A DNA stretch of 64,000 bases from NCBI RefSeq assembly GCF_003990335.1, contig NZ_CP034683.1:3083501-3147500 (forward strand), written 5' to 3'. The translations under genes and the position numbers were made by a program. Source of the DNA: Rheinheimera mangrovi (GTDB taxonomy: Bacteria; Pseudomonadota; Gammaproteobacteria; Enterobacterales; Alteromonadaceae). This document shows, piece after piece, positions 8,678 to 18,765 of the stretch (its first letter is position 1; each line of letters begins with the position of its first letter). Below the pieces are notes generated by a model. The model was not told where the DNA came from. It saw only the letters and a list, made by a program, of their open reading frames with translations, and made no database searches.

Positions 8678-9391
8678 ATGAAAATGGTTTTTTATTTCGT
8701 TCACTGTTTGCTGTTTTGCTGTTTTTTCTCTGACGCAAAGGAAACAGCCAGATTAAAGCCATTAGTGTTCAGCTATGTCAGCCATCCAATCATAGAACTG
8801 CACCTCAAACCCCGGATCTCAGATGCTTATCGCAAACTCGGCTATAAGGTACGTTTTGTAAATATGCCAAGCGATAGATTTATCCGGCAATTTGAATCAG
8901 GGGCTGTAGACGGCGATGTTGCCAGATTAGGACAACTGACCTCTGTGTTGCCATCTATGCTGCTGGTGTATCAATTTGATCAACTCGAACTGACCTTACA
9001 GTGCAGACCAGGCCTGAGTTGTACTGAAGCAGATTTAGAAGATCCGGAAAACCTACTCTTTATTCCGGCGCAGAACCAGGTTTTCCGAATGTTACAGCTT
9101 AACTACAAAGCACAGGTCTATACTGTGCGCGATTGGTCACAACTCATTGATTTATATAATGAAGGAAAGATAGACCGTTTTTTCTGGCTGGAAGGCCACA
9201 GGCTAAAAACCGGTCAGCTGCCTCAAACCAACAGTCTGCTGATCAAAACACCGCAGTTAGCGCTGTACCATGTGCTGCATAAATCCAACGCAGAGTTGGC
9301 ACCTTTAATAAAAGCGGAGCTAGAAAAAACGAGGCGGAAAAGAGCATCGGCTGATATAAAAACAGAGGACAAAAATACCACGACCAAATAA
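8678..9391 (+). CDS. Periplasmic solute-binding-like protein (SBP family 3 type)
   Basis: A 237-residue protein with a short signal peptide (about 1-20, ending near SDAKE). The sequence LKPLVFSYVSHPI, YRKLGYKVRFVNMPSDRFIRQFESGAVDGDVARLG resembles the divergent family-3 binding proteins often found in marine and freshwater gammaproteobacteria outside ABC operons. No permease or ATPase gene is adjacent, so a sensory or orphan role is as likely as transport. The C-terminus is strongly charged (KTRRKRASADIKTEDKN). It ends at a clear terminator. Confidence 0.6.
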   Translation: MKMVFYFVHCLLFCCFFSDAKETARLKPLVFSYVSHPIIELHLKPRISDAYRKLGYKVRFVNMPSDRFIRQFESGAVDGDVARLGQLTSVLPSMLLVYQFDQLELTLQCRPGLSCTEADLEDPENLLFIPAQNQVFRMLQLNYKAQVYTVRDWSQLIDLYNEGKIDRFFWLEGHRLKTGQLPQTNSLLIKTPQLALYHVLHKSNAELAPLIKAELEKTRRKRASADIKTEDKNTTTK

Positions 9392-9392
9392 G

Positions 9393-9428
9393 AGCCAGCT
9401 CAGGCTTAAATACAAAACTGAGCTGGCT
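9393..9428. terminator. Intrinsic terminator between convergent genes
   Basis: AGCCAGCTCAG / CTGAGCTGGCT, a perfect 11-bp stem with a 14-nt loop followed by TTTTGG on the plus strand, between convergent genes. Confidence 0.7.
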
Positions 9429-9436
9429 TTTGGTTA

Positions 9437-11602
9437 TTACTGCTTAGGTAACTCTTTGACACCCATATTAAACAAGGTGAAACCAAAAATATCCGCAGCT
9501 AATTCAATTTGCTTGGATACAGGCACACCTGCACCGTGACCTGCATTGGTTTCAATACGGATCATCTGTGGGTTAGGGCCGCTTGCTTTAGCCTGTAGTT
9601 CAGCTGCAAACTTAAAGGAATGCGCTGGTACTACGCGGTCATCGTGATCGCCAGTGGTCACCAGAGTTGCCGGATAAGCCACGCCTTCATTGACGTTATG
9701 CACTGGCGAGTAGCCTTTGATGTAGTCGTACATCTCTTTGCTTTGCTCAGATGTACCATAGTCGTACGCCCAACCAGCACCTGCTGTGAACGTATGGTAA
9801 CGCAGCATATCCAAAACACCCACTTGCGGAATGGCCACTTTCATCAGATCAGGTCTTTGGGTCATCACAGCGCCCACTAACAAACCGCCGTTAGAACCAC
9901 CACGAATAGCCAGTTTGTCGCTTGAAGTGTATTTCTGTGCAATCAGGTATTCGCCTGCGGCAATAAAATCATCAAACACGTTTTGTTTTTTCAGCTGGAT
10001 ACCGGCGTCGTGCCAGGCTTTACCGTATTCGCCACCACCACGCAGGTTAGGCACAGCATACACGCCGCCCATTTCCATCCACACCAGGTTAGCCACACTG
10101 AATGATGGAGTCAGGCTGACGTTAAAGCCACCATAGCCGTACAACATGGTTGGGTTAGACCCATCCAGTTTGATGCCTTTTTTGTGGGTGATGATCATCG
10201 GCACTTTAGTACCGTCTTTAGAGGTATAAAACACCTGTTCAGACTGGTAGTCGTCGCTGTTAAACTTCACAGCAGCTTTATAGTACGTACTGGTTTCGCC
10301 AGATTTTGGCTCAAAAGCAAAAGTACTAGGTGCCGTATTGTAGTTAGTGAAGCTGAAGTACAAGGTGCTGTCTTTGGTTTTGCCACCAAAACCAGACACA
10401 GTACCTAAACCCGGCAGAGATACGTCACGCACCAGCTTGCCTTCGTAATCGTATTGCTTGATCTGGGAAATCGCATCCACCATGTAGTTGGCGAATAAGA
10501 AACCTGCACCTTTGTTCACATCCAGCACGTTTGCCGTTTCCGGGATCACATCAGTCCATTGATCAGCAGCAGGCGCCGTTGCATCAATTTTGATCAGCTT
10601 TTTATTAGGTGCATTTAAGTTGGTGACAAAATACAAGGCGTTGTCACGGCTGTCGACAAACTCAAAATCGGCATTACCTTCAGCGTATAAGGTGATAAAA
10701 GCACTGTCGGCTTTAGTTAAATCTTTCAGGAAGACTTTGTTGCCAGAGGTTGCATTTGCGGCAGAGACAATCAGGTATTTACCGTCATCTGTGACACCAC
10801 CACCGACATAACGGTGTTTCTCCGCATCAACACCACCAAACACCACTGGGTCGTCTTTTTGTGCCGTGCCTAATTTATGGTAATACAGCTTGTGCTGATC
10901 GGTTTTCGCAGAAAGCTCACTGCCTTCAGGCTTGTCATAGCTGGAGTAGTAGAAACCTTCGTTGCCTTTCCACGACACACCGCTGAACTTAACATCTACC
11001 AATGTTTCTTCAATTGGTTTTTTCGTCTCAACATCGATGATAATAATTTTGCGCCAGTCACTACCACCTTCAGAGATAGAGTAGGCCAGAGTTTTACCGT
11101 CATCTGAAAAAGATACATCAGCTAGAGAGGTTGTAGCATCAGTACTGAAGGTATTTGGGTCTAAAAAGATTTCAGCTTCGCCTTCGCCTTTTTTGCGGTA
11201 CAACACGGACTGGTTTTGTAAGCCATCGTTTTTAAAGAAATAGGTGTATTCACCTTCAATAAAAGGCGCACCTACTTTTTCATAATTCCACAGCGCTTCT
11301 AAACGTTGCTTGATTTGGTCGCGGTAACCAATCTGATCCAGATAAGAAAAAGTAACTTTGTTTTGTTCTTTCACCCAGTTGCCGGTTTCGACACTACGGT
11401 CATCTTCCAGCCAGCGGTATGGATCCGCTACTTTGCTGTCAAAATAGCTATCAACCACGTCACCTTTAGCAGTGACAGGGTAAGTAAAAGGGTGAGCGGC
11501 CTGAGATTCTGTCATAACGGTTTCTTGTCTTTTACTGGTATCACTTGGTTGACCACAGGCTGTTAATAAAGCCAAAGCCACTGCGCTTAATGCGTATTTC
11601 AT
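9437..11602 (-). CDS. Prolyl oligopeptidase (S9A) lipoprotein
   Basis: A 721-residue prolyl oligopeptidase that would cut short peptides after proline. The N-terminus is a lipoprotein signal with lipobox LLTAC (Cys about 16), so the enzyme is predicted to be membrane-anchored in the periplasm. PF02897 beta-propeller spans about 40-445 (DPYRWLEDD at its start) and the alpha/beta hydrolase domain 450-715. Predicted triad: Ser570 in [10 protein letters not shown], Asp in GDHDDRVVP (about 655), His689 in NAGHGAG. The length is normal. The upstream 260 bp, shared with a divergent gene, hold a perfect AACCATGGTT palindrome (11656-11665). Confidence 0.93.
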   Translation of the reverse strand: MKYALSAVALALLTACGQPSDTSKRQETVMTESQAAHPFTYPVTAKGDVVDSYFDSKVADPYRWLEDDRSVETGNWVKEQNKVTFSYLDQIGYRDQIKQRLEALWNYEKVGAPFIEGEYTYFFKNDGLQNQSVLYRKKGEGEAEIFLDPNTFSTDATTSLADVSFSDDGKTLAYSISEGGSDWRKIIIIDVETKKPIEETLVDVKFSGVSWKGNEGFYYSSYDKPEGSELSAKTDQHKLYYHKLGTAQKDDPVVFGGVDAEKHRYVGGGVTDDGKYLIVSAANATSGNKVFLKDLTKADSAFITLYAEGNADFEFVDSRDNALYFVTNLNAPNKKLIKIDATAPAADQWTDVIPETANVLDVNKGAGFLFANYMVDAISQIKQYDYEGKLVRDVSLPGLGTVSGFGGKTKDSTLYFSFTNYNTAPSTFAFEPKSGETSTYYKAAVKFNSDDYQSEQVFYTSKDGTKVPMIITHKKGIKLDGSNPTMLYGYGGFNVSLTPSFSVANLVWMEMGGVYAVPNLRGGGEYGKAWHDAGIQLKKQNVFDDFIAAGEYLIAQKYTSSDKLAIRGGSNGGLLVGAVMTQRPDLMKVAIPQVGVLDMLRYHTFTAGAGWAYDYGTSEQSKEMYDYIKGYSPVHNVNEGVAYPATLVTTGDHDDRVVPAHSFKFAAELQAKASGPNPQMIRIETNAGHGAGVPVSKQIELAADIFGFTLFNMGVKELPKQ

Positions 11603-11864
11603 CGATCCTGTTCCCCGGATGTTGTTCCCTTCTTCATTGAAGCCACAGCATTGTTAACCATGGTTCAATTACTTTGGGTAGTGTGTGAATAAAGTCGTTG
11701 CCGAGCATAACAAAACTGTTGGCCCAAAGCATCCTTTACGACGAACGGAACACAACAGGAGTTTATTTACCTGTAAAGTTCGCTTTATGGAATTTTAAGA
11801 CAGAACTTCAACTTAAATGTTGGCCATGCTTTATGCTCAGGCAAAGACTTTGGAGCTTGTCCTC

Positions 11865-12962
11865 ATGTTCAGATTCAGTGCTGTGTTGTGGCTTTGTAGT
11901 ATCAGTTGGTTTGCCCGTGCCGATGTCACTTTACCCCTGGCCCCTGCGCCTTTCTATTCAGGGAGCTGGCAGGAAAAAAGCACTCCTGCGCAATGGCACC
12001 AGCAGCAACAGCAGTCCTATCTGGACGCCCTGCTCGCTCCGGATGCAACGGATCTGGCTGCTCCATTCCTGCTGCAACAAGAAGACAGGGGCAACTACAA
12101 AGCAGAACTGTGGCAAGTTCCACTCAGCAGCATCAGTCAGAGCAACGCCATAATGCTGGTACCAAAAAATCAGCCGATCAAAGCAGCAGTATTATTGCTG
12201 CACGATCACGGTGCTTATTTTGTCATTGGTAAAGAAAAAATGATCCGGCCTTTTGCCGGTTCCACCTTGAAAAAAGCGGCCAAAAACTGGGTGGACAAAC
12301 ACTACAGTGGCCGTTTTATTGGTGATGAACTGGCTGCTTTGGGTTATCTGGTGCTGGCCGCTGATACTTTAGGTTTTGGTGAACGTGGGCCCATTCAATA
12401 CGAACAGCAACAACAACTGGCGGCTAATCTTATAGCAACAGGCCATTCGCTCTCCGGCTTGTCGGCTTACGAAGATATGCAGTTAGCGAAGTTTTTAGCA
12501 GAACGGCCTGATGTGCCCAAAGGCAAAATTGCCGCCATAGGGTTTTCGATGGGCGCTTACCGCGCCTGGCAAGTGGCTGCACTGTCTGAGCATATTCAAG
12601 CCGCCGCCGCAATTTGCTGGTTTAACACCTATCAACAGCTGTTACAACCTGGTGCTAATTTAACCAAAGGTCAGTCGTCCTTTTACATGCTGCATCCAGG
12701 CTTGGCCCGTCAGTTGGATATACCGGATCAGGTCAGTTTAATGGCACCCAAAGCTTTGTATTTAATCAATGGCGGACAAGACCCATTAATGCCGGTGCAA
12801 GGAGTTATCCAAGGTCAACAACAACTGAAAAAAGTCTGGCAGGCTTTTGGCGCCGGATCCGCGCTACGCACTGAACTCTGGAGTGAAGCCCGCCACGAAT
12901 TTAACCAGCAACAGCAACAACAAGTCTGGAACTGGTTAGAGCAATGGCGTTCAGGACGGTAA
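11865..12962 (+). CDS. Secreted alpha/beta hydrolase (dienelactone hydrolase/acetyl esterase-like)
   Basis: Translates to 365 residues from ATG 11865, preferred to 11817 because GGAG lies 9 bases before it and a signal peptide follows directly ([19 protein letters not shown]). It has an alpha/beta hydrolase fold: [10 protein letters not shown] oxyanion region, [10 protein letters not shown], nucleophile elbow [10 protein letters not shown], an Asp in [12 protein letters not shown] and a terminal SEARHEF His. It looks like a carboxylesterase of the dienelactone hydrolase/acetyl-xylan esterase group; the substrate is unknown. Its 3' end overlaps the convergent chemoreceptor gene by 12 bp, so no separate terminator is possible. 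Confidence 0.75.
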   Translation: MFRFSAVLWLCSISWFARADVTLPLAPAPFYSGSWQEKSTPAQWHQQQQQSYLDALLAPDATDLAAPFLLQQEDRGNYKAELWQVPLSSISQSNAIMLVPKNQPIKAAVLLLHDHGAYFVIGKEKMIRPFAGSTLKKAAKNWVDKHYSGRFIGDELAALGYLVLAADTLGFGERGPIQYEQQQQLAANLIATGHSLSGLSAYEDMQLAKFLAERPDVPKGKIAAIGFSMGAYRAWQVAALSEHIQAAAAICWFNTYQQLLQPGANLTKGQSSFYMLHPGLARQLDIPDQVSLMAPKALYLINGGQDPLMPVQGVIQGQQQLKKVWQAFGAGSALRTELWSEARHEFNQQQQQQVWNWLEQWRSGR

Positions 12963-14591
12963 ACGGAAGTAGGCAATTTGTTGCTTCAGCTGAACGGACA
13001 ACTGCTGCAGCTGCCCTGCGGATGCCAATACAGTGGCCGCAGCCGCAGAACTTTGCTCTGCCCCCTGGTGAATAAAACTGACGTTTTTATTAATATCTTC
13101 AGCCACCACACTTTGCTGCTCTGCGGCACTGGCTATTTCTGAACTCATGTCCCAGACCAAATGCGCGCTTTGGTTAATTTGCTGCAACCTGTCGCTGGAC
13201 TGATTGACTAATACCACCACCTGTTGCACTTCATCGCGGCTTTTTTCCATCGACTGCAACGACACGTCCACCCCAGTTAACAAAGTGCCGATAATTTTCT
13301 GAATAGCCTGAGTCGATTGCTGAGTGCGGCTGGCCAGGGTGCGAACTTCATCAGCCACTACAGCAAAACCGCGGCCTTGCTCACCTGCTCTGGCCGCTTC
13401 AATGGCCGCATTTAATGCCAATAAATTGGTTTGATCAGCAACGCCGCGGATCACCTCAATCACCTGACTAATTTGCTCACTTTCTGCCGACAGGCTTTGT
13501 ACAGCCTGGGTTGAATGATGAATATTTTGCTGCAACTGCTGCATAGCAGCCAGCGCCTGACTCATCACCTTACCGCTGCTGACACTTTCCTGGCTGGCAA
13601 ATTCCGCCTTTAACGAAGCCTGACGGGCATTGTGAGCAACCGAAGCCACTGTAGTGGTCATTTCGTTCATTGCAGCACTGACCGACATTACTTCATTTTT
13701 TTGCTGTGTTAGCTGAGCTGAGGCCTGATGACTGTTTTGCTCCAGCGCCACTGAGTTCTGATTGACTAAATCGCCAGCCAGACGCACTTGCGTTAACACA
13801 CTAATCAGCTGTTCAACCATTTGTTTTAATGAAAACAATAAACTCTGTTCATCGGCTTTTTGCAACTGAATACTCAAGTCCAAACGCCCTGCCGCAATGT
13901 CTTTCACCAGTTGCACAACATGCACAGGTTCAGCGCCTAACTGGCGTAAAATGCGTTGGCTCACTATATAACCAGCCACAGCACTACCGGCAAATGCCAG
14001 CAAAGTAATAATCCAAATACCCCAAACCTCTGCGTCATACAAAGCAGTGGCTTGCTGATCAATGACCGCAGACTGATCCAACTGGTACTGAATTAAGGCT
14101 GAAATCTGGTTACTGATAGGATCTATGCTTTGGTACAAAGGCCCGTCCATACTATCCAGTTGTCGCACTACAGAACCTTGTTTCGACGAAATCAGTTCAA
14201 TAGCCGCAATAATTTGCTGATCAGCAGCACTGAACAATTGCTGGGTTTGACTGATCAGTTGCAGCTCTTCGGCTTGCATCGCGTGTGACTGATAAACAGT
14301 CCACTGCTCTTTAATAATTTGCTGGGCTTTTTCCAGCTCCTGTACTGCCTGTTCAGCGGTAAAAACCCCGGCATTGGCTTTATTCACTGCATCTATCACG
14401 TTCACCGCATAAGCATCGGCAATCAATTTTAGTTCGGTTAAAGGCACTATTCGATCGTCATATAAGGTATCAATATGCTGATGCATAGCCCGAACTGAAA
14501 AGTAACTCTGGCTGCCCAAAATGACTAATAACAGCAATGGAACAGCAAAAGCCAGAATCAAACGCAGACTTATAGTGGTAGATTTAAACAT
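12951..14591 (-). CDS. Methyl-accepting chemotaxis protein
   Basis: A 546-residue chemoreceptor: TM1 at 8-30, a periplasmic four-helix-bundle-type sensor at 31-189, TM2 at 190-212, HAMP at about 212-265 and a cytoplasmic signalling domain at 270-540. The conserved hairpin tip at about 378-422 contains [34 protein letters not shown] and would contact CheA and CheW. No C-terminal CheR-binding pentapeptide is present (ends YFRLPS). The ligand is unknown. It is monocistronic and convergently overlaps the hydrolase gene. Confidence 0.93.
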   Translation of the reverse strand: MFKSTTISLRLILAFAVPLLLLVILGSQSYFSVRAMHQHIDTLYDDRIVPLTELKLIADAYAVNVIDAVNKANAGVFTAEQAVQELEKAQQIIKEQWTVYQSHAMQAEELQLISQTQQLFSAADQQIIAAIELISSKQGSVVRQLDSMDGPLYQSIDPISNQISALIQYQLDQSAVIDQQATALYDAEVWGIWIITLLAFAGSAVAGYIVSQRILRQLGAEPVHVVQLVKDIAAGRLDLSIQLQKADEQSLLFSLKQMVEQLISVLTQVRLAGDLVNQNSVALEQNSHQASAQLTQQKNEVMSVSAAMNEMTTTVASVAHNARQASLKAEFASQESVSSGKVMSQALAAMQQLQQNIHHSTQAVQSLSAESEQISQVIEVIRGVADQTNLLALNAAIEAARAGEQGRGFAVVADEVRTLASRTQQSTQAIQKIIGTLLTGVDVSLQSMEKSRDEVQQVVVLVNQSSDRLQQINQSAHLVWDMSSEIASAAEQQSVVAEDINKNVSFIHQGAEQSSAAAATVLASAGQLQQLSVQLKQQIAYFRLPS

Positions 14592-14644
14592 GGATGTTCA
14601 ACACCTGATGCAAAAGGATAAGACTGCAGCATAAGTGCAGTCAT

Positions 14645-14662
14645 AAAGCTGACGTCAGCTTT
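14645..14662. other. Perfect 18-bp palindrome upstream of the chemoreceptor gene
   Basis: AAAGCTGACGTCAGCTTT, centred about 60 bp upstream of the chemoreceptor start and 80 bp past the AraC-type stop. It could be an operator or a weak terminator for the AraC gene; no clear T-run follows on the minus strand. Confidence 0.35.
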
Positions 14663-14733
14663 TTGTGGTGGCGATTATGGCACAGCGGTGTTGCGTTATA
14701 TTGATCTGAATAACAAAAATTCACAAAATTGAC

Positions 14734-15636
14734 TCAACTGCCCTGTAAGCGCACTCGTTCAATATCGGCTTTAGGTGGTGCACCAAATAAACGGCTGTAT
14801 TCACGACTAAACTGCGACGGGCTTTCGTAGCCAACTTTATAACTGGCGGTAGCCGCTTCTATACCTTCATGCAACATAATGCGGCGCGCTTCATTCAAAC
14901 GTAATTTCTTCTGATACTGCAAAGGTGACATTGCCGTTACCGCCTTAAAGGCCTGAAATAAAGCCGACTCGCTTAAATGCACTTCATCGGCGAGATCTTT
15001 AATACGCAACGGCTCATTGTACTTTTTCCGCAGCAATTCAATCACTTTACTAATACGATGACCCTGACTGTCCAGCAGCATAAAATCACGCAACTGGCTG
15101 CCTAAATCCCCCAACAATAAGCGGTATAAAATTTCTCGCTTCAATAAAGGATACAGCACAGCTATATCGGCAGGTTTATCCAGCAACTGCACCAAACGGC
15201 CCATTGCCGATAATAAAGGTTCATCTACCCGCCCTACGCTCATCGCCTTGACCTGCGACTTACTCCGTTCAACCCGGCCACCTATATCTATCACCAAATC
15301 GGCCAGCTCTTTTAAATCGATCGTCATACGAAGCGCAAGATAAGGTTTATCGCTGCTGGCCTTTGTGACTTTACCACTGACAGGCACTGTCACAGGCACC
15401 AGCAAATAACTTAAAGGGTCATACACTATCTGGTCATTATTCAGATAAACCTCCTTTTCTCCTTGCAGCATCAGGCATAAAGAAGGCTCATACACAACAG
15501 GGGTGACTTCTGTGGTGACTTCAGTACGATACAAAAACAAATTCGGGATCGGAGTTTCTATGCCACCATAAACAGGCATGTGGGGTATAAGCTGTGTTTT
15601 TAGCTGATCAAGTTGCTGCTCTATTGAAATGCTCAT
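14734..15636 (-). CDS. AraC-family transcriptional regulator
   Basis: Translates to 300 residues from ATG 15636 (GGGAG 7 bases upstream); a 35-residue upstream extension is rejected because it has no such site. The N-terminal cupin-like AraC_N domain (about 20-170) includes EVTPVVYEPSLCLMLQGEKEV, and the double HTH domain (about 200-295) includes IKDLADEVHLSESALFQAFKAVTAMSPLQYQKKLRLNEARR. The group is commonly linked to aldehyde or alcohol oxidoreductase genes (YqhC-like), but no such partner is adjacent, so the target is unknown. Transcribed toward the chemoreceptor gene. Confidence 0.85.
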   Translation of the reverse strand: MSISIEQQLDQLKTQLIPHMPVYGGIETPIPNLFLYRTEVTTEVTPVVYEPSLCLMLQGEKEVYLNNDQIVYDPLSYLLVPVTVPVSGKVTKASSDKPYLALRMTIDLKELADLVIDIGGRVERSKSQVKAMSVGRVDEPLLSAMGRLVQLLDKPADIAVLYPLLKREILYRLLLGDLGSQLRDFMLLDSQGHRISKVIELLRKKYNEPLRIKDLADEVHLSESALFQAFKAVTAMSPLQYQKKLRLNEARRIMLHEGIEAATASYKVGYESPSQFSREYSRLFGAPPKADIERVRLQGS

Positions 15637-15808
15637 TCCCTGACTCCCAAAAAAATATTTAAACCCAGTATAAAAGCAAAGCACAAGGCCTGCATCTGCC
15701 AGACCGCTCATCTGGACTTTTAGGCAAGAAGTGCGGAGCAACAGACAAAGGCCGCCTAGCCTTAGTTCGAAGCCGAATCAAAAGGTTACTAAGCTGTATT
15801 CGATAGAT

Positions 15809-15835
15809 GGGCCAGAGTCAGGGATAGGCCCTTTT
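15809..15835 (+). terminator. Orphan hairpin with T-tract in a 318-bp intergenic region
   Basis: GGGCC / GGCCC stem with a 13-nt loop followed by TTTT, between the divergent AraC and S10 genes. No gene ends here on the plus strand, so it may be an attenuator in a long leader or a chance match. Confidence 0.3.
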
Positions 15836-15866
15836 AACCTGAATCTTAGTAATTAGTCTCAAGTCT

Positions 15867-15915
15867 GGTGGTCATTTTGCTGCTAGTGAGTTACACAGTA
15901 AACTGAATGACCACC
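15867..15915 (+). promoter_or_regulatory. Long inverted repeat in the leader of the S10 peptidase gene
   Basis: GGTGGTCATT and AATGACCACC form a perfect 10-bp stem enclosing 29 nt, ending 40 bp before the chosen start codon. The rest of the 15637-15954 interval shows nothing else I can name. It could be an mRNA leader hairpin or an operator. Confidence 0.35.
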
Positions 15916-15954
15916 CAAAGAACAACAAACAATAAAAGTACCAGCAGGAAATCT

Positions 15955-17493
15955 ATGAAAATCAGTCCACTTCTGTTGCTCAGCCTGTGTCTGAGTGCAA
16001 CCAGTTTAAACCTCACAGTTCAGGCCGAAGAAACCAAAACCGAAAAAAATGCCACAGTGCAAATAGACGCTGACTCAGTGGTCGTTACAGAACACAAAAC
16101 GACAGTGCTGGATCAAAGCTTTAACTATAAAGCCTACACTGGCACTCAGCCCGTCTGGAATGAACAAGGCGAGCCAACTGCTGCCATTTTTTATACTTAT
16201 TACGAACGTCAGAATGTGAAGGACAGAAAAAGCCGCCCTTTGCTGATTTCCTTTAATGGCGGCCCTGGTTCAGCTTCCGTCTGGATGCAAATTGCTTACA
16301 CAGGTCCTAAAGCGCTGAATGTAGATAGCGAAGGCTACCCATTGCAACCTTATGGCGTAAAACAAAACCCGTATTCAGTGCTAGATACGGCTGACATCGT
16401 CTTTGTAAACCCTGTGAACACAGCCTATTCCCGCGTTTTACCTGGTAAAGATGGCAAAATGCCAAGCCGCGACGAACAAGGTAAAATGTTTTTTGGTGTG
16501 AATGCCGATATCAAATACCTGGCCGAGTGGGTGAATACCTTTGTCAGTCGCTATAACAGATGGGAATCGCCTAAGTATCTGATCGGCGAAAGCTACGGCA
16601 CAACACGGGTTTCAGGTTTAGCTTTAGCACTGCAAAACCAACAGTGGATGTATTTAAACGGCGTAGTGCTGGTGTCTCCAACTGAGATTGGTATTAAACG
16701 TGACGGCCCTGTTGATGCAGCCAACCGCCTGCCCTACTTTGCCGCCACTGCCTGGTACCACAAAGCGCTAAGCAGTGAGTTCCAGCAAAAAGACTTAACA
16801 GACTATCTGCCGGAAGTAGAAGCCTTCACGCTCAATACCTACCTGCCGGCTTTGGCCAAAGGCAACTCTTTACCACAAGCTGAAAAGCAACAAATCGCCG
16901 AGCAAGTGGCGAAGTATTCAGGTTTATCTGTCAAAGCTGTGCTGCAGAATAATCTGGATATTAATACAGACTTTTTCTGGAAAGAATTGCTGCGTGAGCG
17001 TGGCCAGACTGTGGGCCGTTTAGACTCACGTTATTTAGGTATCGACAAAAAAGATGCAGGCTCAGAGCCGGATTACAACGCCGAGTTGACCTCATGGCTG
17101 CACTCATTTACTCCAGCTATTAATCACTACCTGAAAAACGAGTTAAATTACAAAACCGACGTGAAATACAATATGTTCGGTAATGTGCATCCGTGGGACA
17201 GAAGCAATGACAATACAGGCGAAAACCTGCGTCAGGCCATGGCACAAAACCCCTACCTGCATGTGATGACTCAATCGGGTTACTACGACGGTGCCACCAA
17301 CTATTTTGATGCCAAATACAATATGTGGCAGTTGGACCCAAGTGGCAAAATGAAAGACAGATTAAGCTTCAAAGGCTACCGCAGCGGTCATATGATGTAC
17401 CTGCGTTACGACGACTTACGCCAGTCGAACCAAGACTTACGTGACTTTATCAAAGCCACTTTACCTAAGCCGGATCAGGCGGCTAAGTATTGA
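15955..17493 (+). CDS. Secreted S10 family serine carboxypeptidase
   Basis: Translates to 512 residues from ATG 15955 (AGGA 7 bases upstream, signal peptide of 24 residues ending TVQA); a 16-codon upstream extension lacks these. It belongs to peptidase family S10: SFNGGPGSASVW binds the substrate carboxylate, Ser213 in GESYGTTR is the nucleophile, and the Asp in QSGYYDGATNYF and the His in YRSGHMMYLR complete the triad. It would remove C-terminal residues from peptides in the periplasm, complementing the S41 and S9 peptidases nearby. It ends at a strong terminator. Confidence 0.9.
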   Translation: MKISPLLLLSLCLSATSLNLTVQAEETKTEKNATVQIDADSVVVTEHKTTVLDQSFNYKAYTGTQPVWNEQGEPTAAIFYTYYERQNVKDRKSRPLLISFNGGPGSASVWMQIAYTGPKALNVDSEGYPLQPYGVKQNPYSVLDTADIVFVNPVNTAYSRVLPGKDGKMPSRDEQGKMFFGVNADIKYLAEWVNTFVSRYNRWESPKYLIGESYGTTRVSGLALALQNQQWMYLNGVVLVSPTEIGIKRDGPVDAANRLPYFAATAWYHKALSSEFQQKDLTDYLPEVEAFTLNTYLPALAKGNSLPQAEKQQIAEQVAKYSGLSVKAVLQNNLDINTDFFWKELLRERGQTVGRLDSRYLGIDKKDAGSEPDYNAELTSWLHSFTPAINHYLKNELNYKTDVKYNMFGNVHPWDRSNDNTGENLRQAMAQNPYLHVMTQSGYYDGATNYFDAKYNMWQLDPSGKMKDRLSFKGYRSGHMMYLRYDDLRQSNQDLRDFIKATLPKPDQAAKY

Positions 17494-17505
17494 TTTGACG
17501 TTGTG

Positions 17506-17532
17506 AAAAAGGACCTTCGGGTCCTTTTTTAA
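17506..17532 (+). terminator. Intrinsic terminator of the S10 gene
   Basis: AAAAAGGACC / GGTCCTTTTT stem with a stable TTCG tetraloop and a T-run. Confidence 0.85.
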
Positions 17533-17551
17533 TACCTGGCAGCAGGCAGCT

Positions 17552-17576
17552 TGAATCGACCAGAGTTTCCTAGACA
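17552..17576 (+). repeat. IS left inverted repeat
   Basis: Pairs with 18759-18783 with two mismatches. The outer base lies next to the GCT target duplicate. Confidence 0.9.
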
Positions 17577-17614
17577 CAAAATAGCATTACAATGCAGTGT
17601 GTTAAGGGGGACAA

Positions 17615-17908
17615 ATGACGACAAAACGGTTTCCAGAAGAATTTAAGATTGAAGCAGTCAAGCAAATTACGGAGCGCGGCCATTCTGTGGCGAGCGTTGC
17701 GAAGCGTTTAGACATCTCTACAAACAGTCTTTACCTGTGGCTTAAAAAATACGGCAGCAACAGCGAACATTATCAACAGGTTTCTGAGCAGGAAGCCAAG
17801 ATCCGTGAGTTAGAGAAACAACTGAAACGGGTGACGATGGAACGCGATATATTAAAGGAGGCCGCCGTGTACTTTGCCGTGGAGTCAAAGAAAAGTACAC
17901 GTTCATAA
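17615..17908 (+). CDS. IS3-family transposase OrfA (HTH protein)
   Basis: 97 residues. N-terminal HTH (KRFPEEFKIEAVKQI, then VASVAKRLDISTNSLYLWLKKYG), followed by a leucine-zipper-like coiled coil (EAKIRELEKQLKRVTMERDILKEAAVYFA). It binds the IS ends and helps regulate transposition. The tract AAAGAAAAG at 17887-17895 near its 3' end is a plausible slip site: a -1 shift there joins OrfA to the OrfB frame (SKEKYTFIKSRLAHY). GGG lies just upstream of the ATG as a weak binding site. Confidence 0.9.
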   Translation: MTTKRFPEEFKIEAVKQITERGHSVASVAKRLDISTNSLYLWLKKYGSNSEHYQQVSEQEAKIRELEKQLKRVTMERDILKEAAVYFAVESKKSTRS

Positions 17909-17931
17909 AATCCAGACTGGCTCACTATCCG

Positions 17932-18765
17932 GTGCAACTGATGTGTCAGGTGCTGAATATTCAGCGCAGCGGGTTGTATGCATGGTTAAAACAGCCACAT
18001 TCTGGCCGGACCTTGGAAGACAACCGCTTGTTAGGGTTAATTAAGCATTCGTGGCTGGAAAGTGGCTGTGTTTATGGCTATCGCAAAGTCACCAGCGATT
18101 TGAAAGATTTAGGCGAACGATGCAGTAAAAACCGCGTGGCCAGGCTGATGAAGCAGGAAACGCTGAGTGCGCAAGTGGGATACCGCAGACGGAAAGGCCA
18201 CTACCATGGCAAGCCTGCGGTGGTGGCGCAGAATGTGTTGCAACGCGAGTTTGATGTCACAGAACCGAATCGGGTTTGGGTCACCGATATAACTTACATC
18301 AAAACCCATGAAGGCTTTCTGTATCTGGCGGTCGTACTGGACTTGTTCTCGCGTCAGGTTGTTGGTTGGTCGATGCAGCCGAGAATGGATGCGGATGTGG
18401 TGCTCAAAGCGTTACTAATGGCGATCTGGCGCAGAAAACCCAAGCAGGAAGTCCTTGTTCATTCCGACCAAGGCAGCCAGTTTACTGGCTACGAATGGCA
18501 AGGCTTTTTAAAAGAACACAACCTCAAAGCCAGTATGAGTCGTCGCGGTAATTGCCATGACAATGCGTGTGCAGAAAGCTTTTTCCAGTTGTTAAAGCGA
18601 GAGCGGGTCAGGCGAAAAGTGTATGTAACCAGAGAAGAAGCGAAGTCGGATATCTTTAATTACATCGAAATGTTCTATAACATCAAACGCAAACATGGGT
18701 ACAGTGGTGATCTGCCTCCTGCTGTATTTGAAAAGCAGTACTTTATGAGGCAACAAACTGTCTAA
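17932..18765 (+). CDS. IS3-family transposase OrfB (integrase core)
   Basis: 277 residues from the first ATG; the reading frame is open further upstream and is probably entered by frameshifting from OrfA. An HTH_21-like segment is followed by an rve integrase core. DDE residues: Asp119 (VWVTDITYIK), Asp179 (VLVHSDQGSQFT) and Glu215 (CAESFFQLLK), giving the D-(35)-E spacing of IS3 enzymes. It catalyses cut-out and insertion of the element. No stop codon or indel is seen. Confidence 0.92.
   Translation: MQLMCQVLNIQRSGLYAWLKQPHSGRTLEDNRLLGLIKHSWLESGCVYGYRKVTSDLKDLGERCSKNRVARLMKQETLSAQVGYRRRKGHYHGKPAVVAQNVLQREFDVTEPNRVWVTDITYIKTHEGFLYLAVVLDLFSRQVVGWSMQPRMDADVVLKALLMAIWRRKPKQEVLVHSDQGSQFTGYEWQGFLKEHNLKASMSRRGNCHDNACAESFFQLLKRERVRRKVYVTREEAKSDIFNYIEMFYNIKRKHGYSGDLPPAVFEKQYFMRQQTV

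Noticed and set aside
8678..9391. ABC transporter operon around the solute-binding-like protein
   Set aside because: No permease or ATPase gene lies on either side.
11656..11665. AACCATGGTT palindrome as an operator of the prolyl oligopeptidase gene
   Set aside because: A single 10-bp palindrome in a 260-bp region is expected by chance often enough; noted in the gene entry only.
11698..12153. 151-residue open frame overlapping the secreted hydrolase gene
   Set aside because: Different frame from the well-supported hydrolase with signal peptide and catalytic motifs; its own translation has no family features.
17887..17895. Calling the IS transposase a pseudogene because orfA and orfB are in different frames
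   Set aside because: Two-frame organisation with a -1 shift is normal for IS3 elements, and the joined sequence is continuous.
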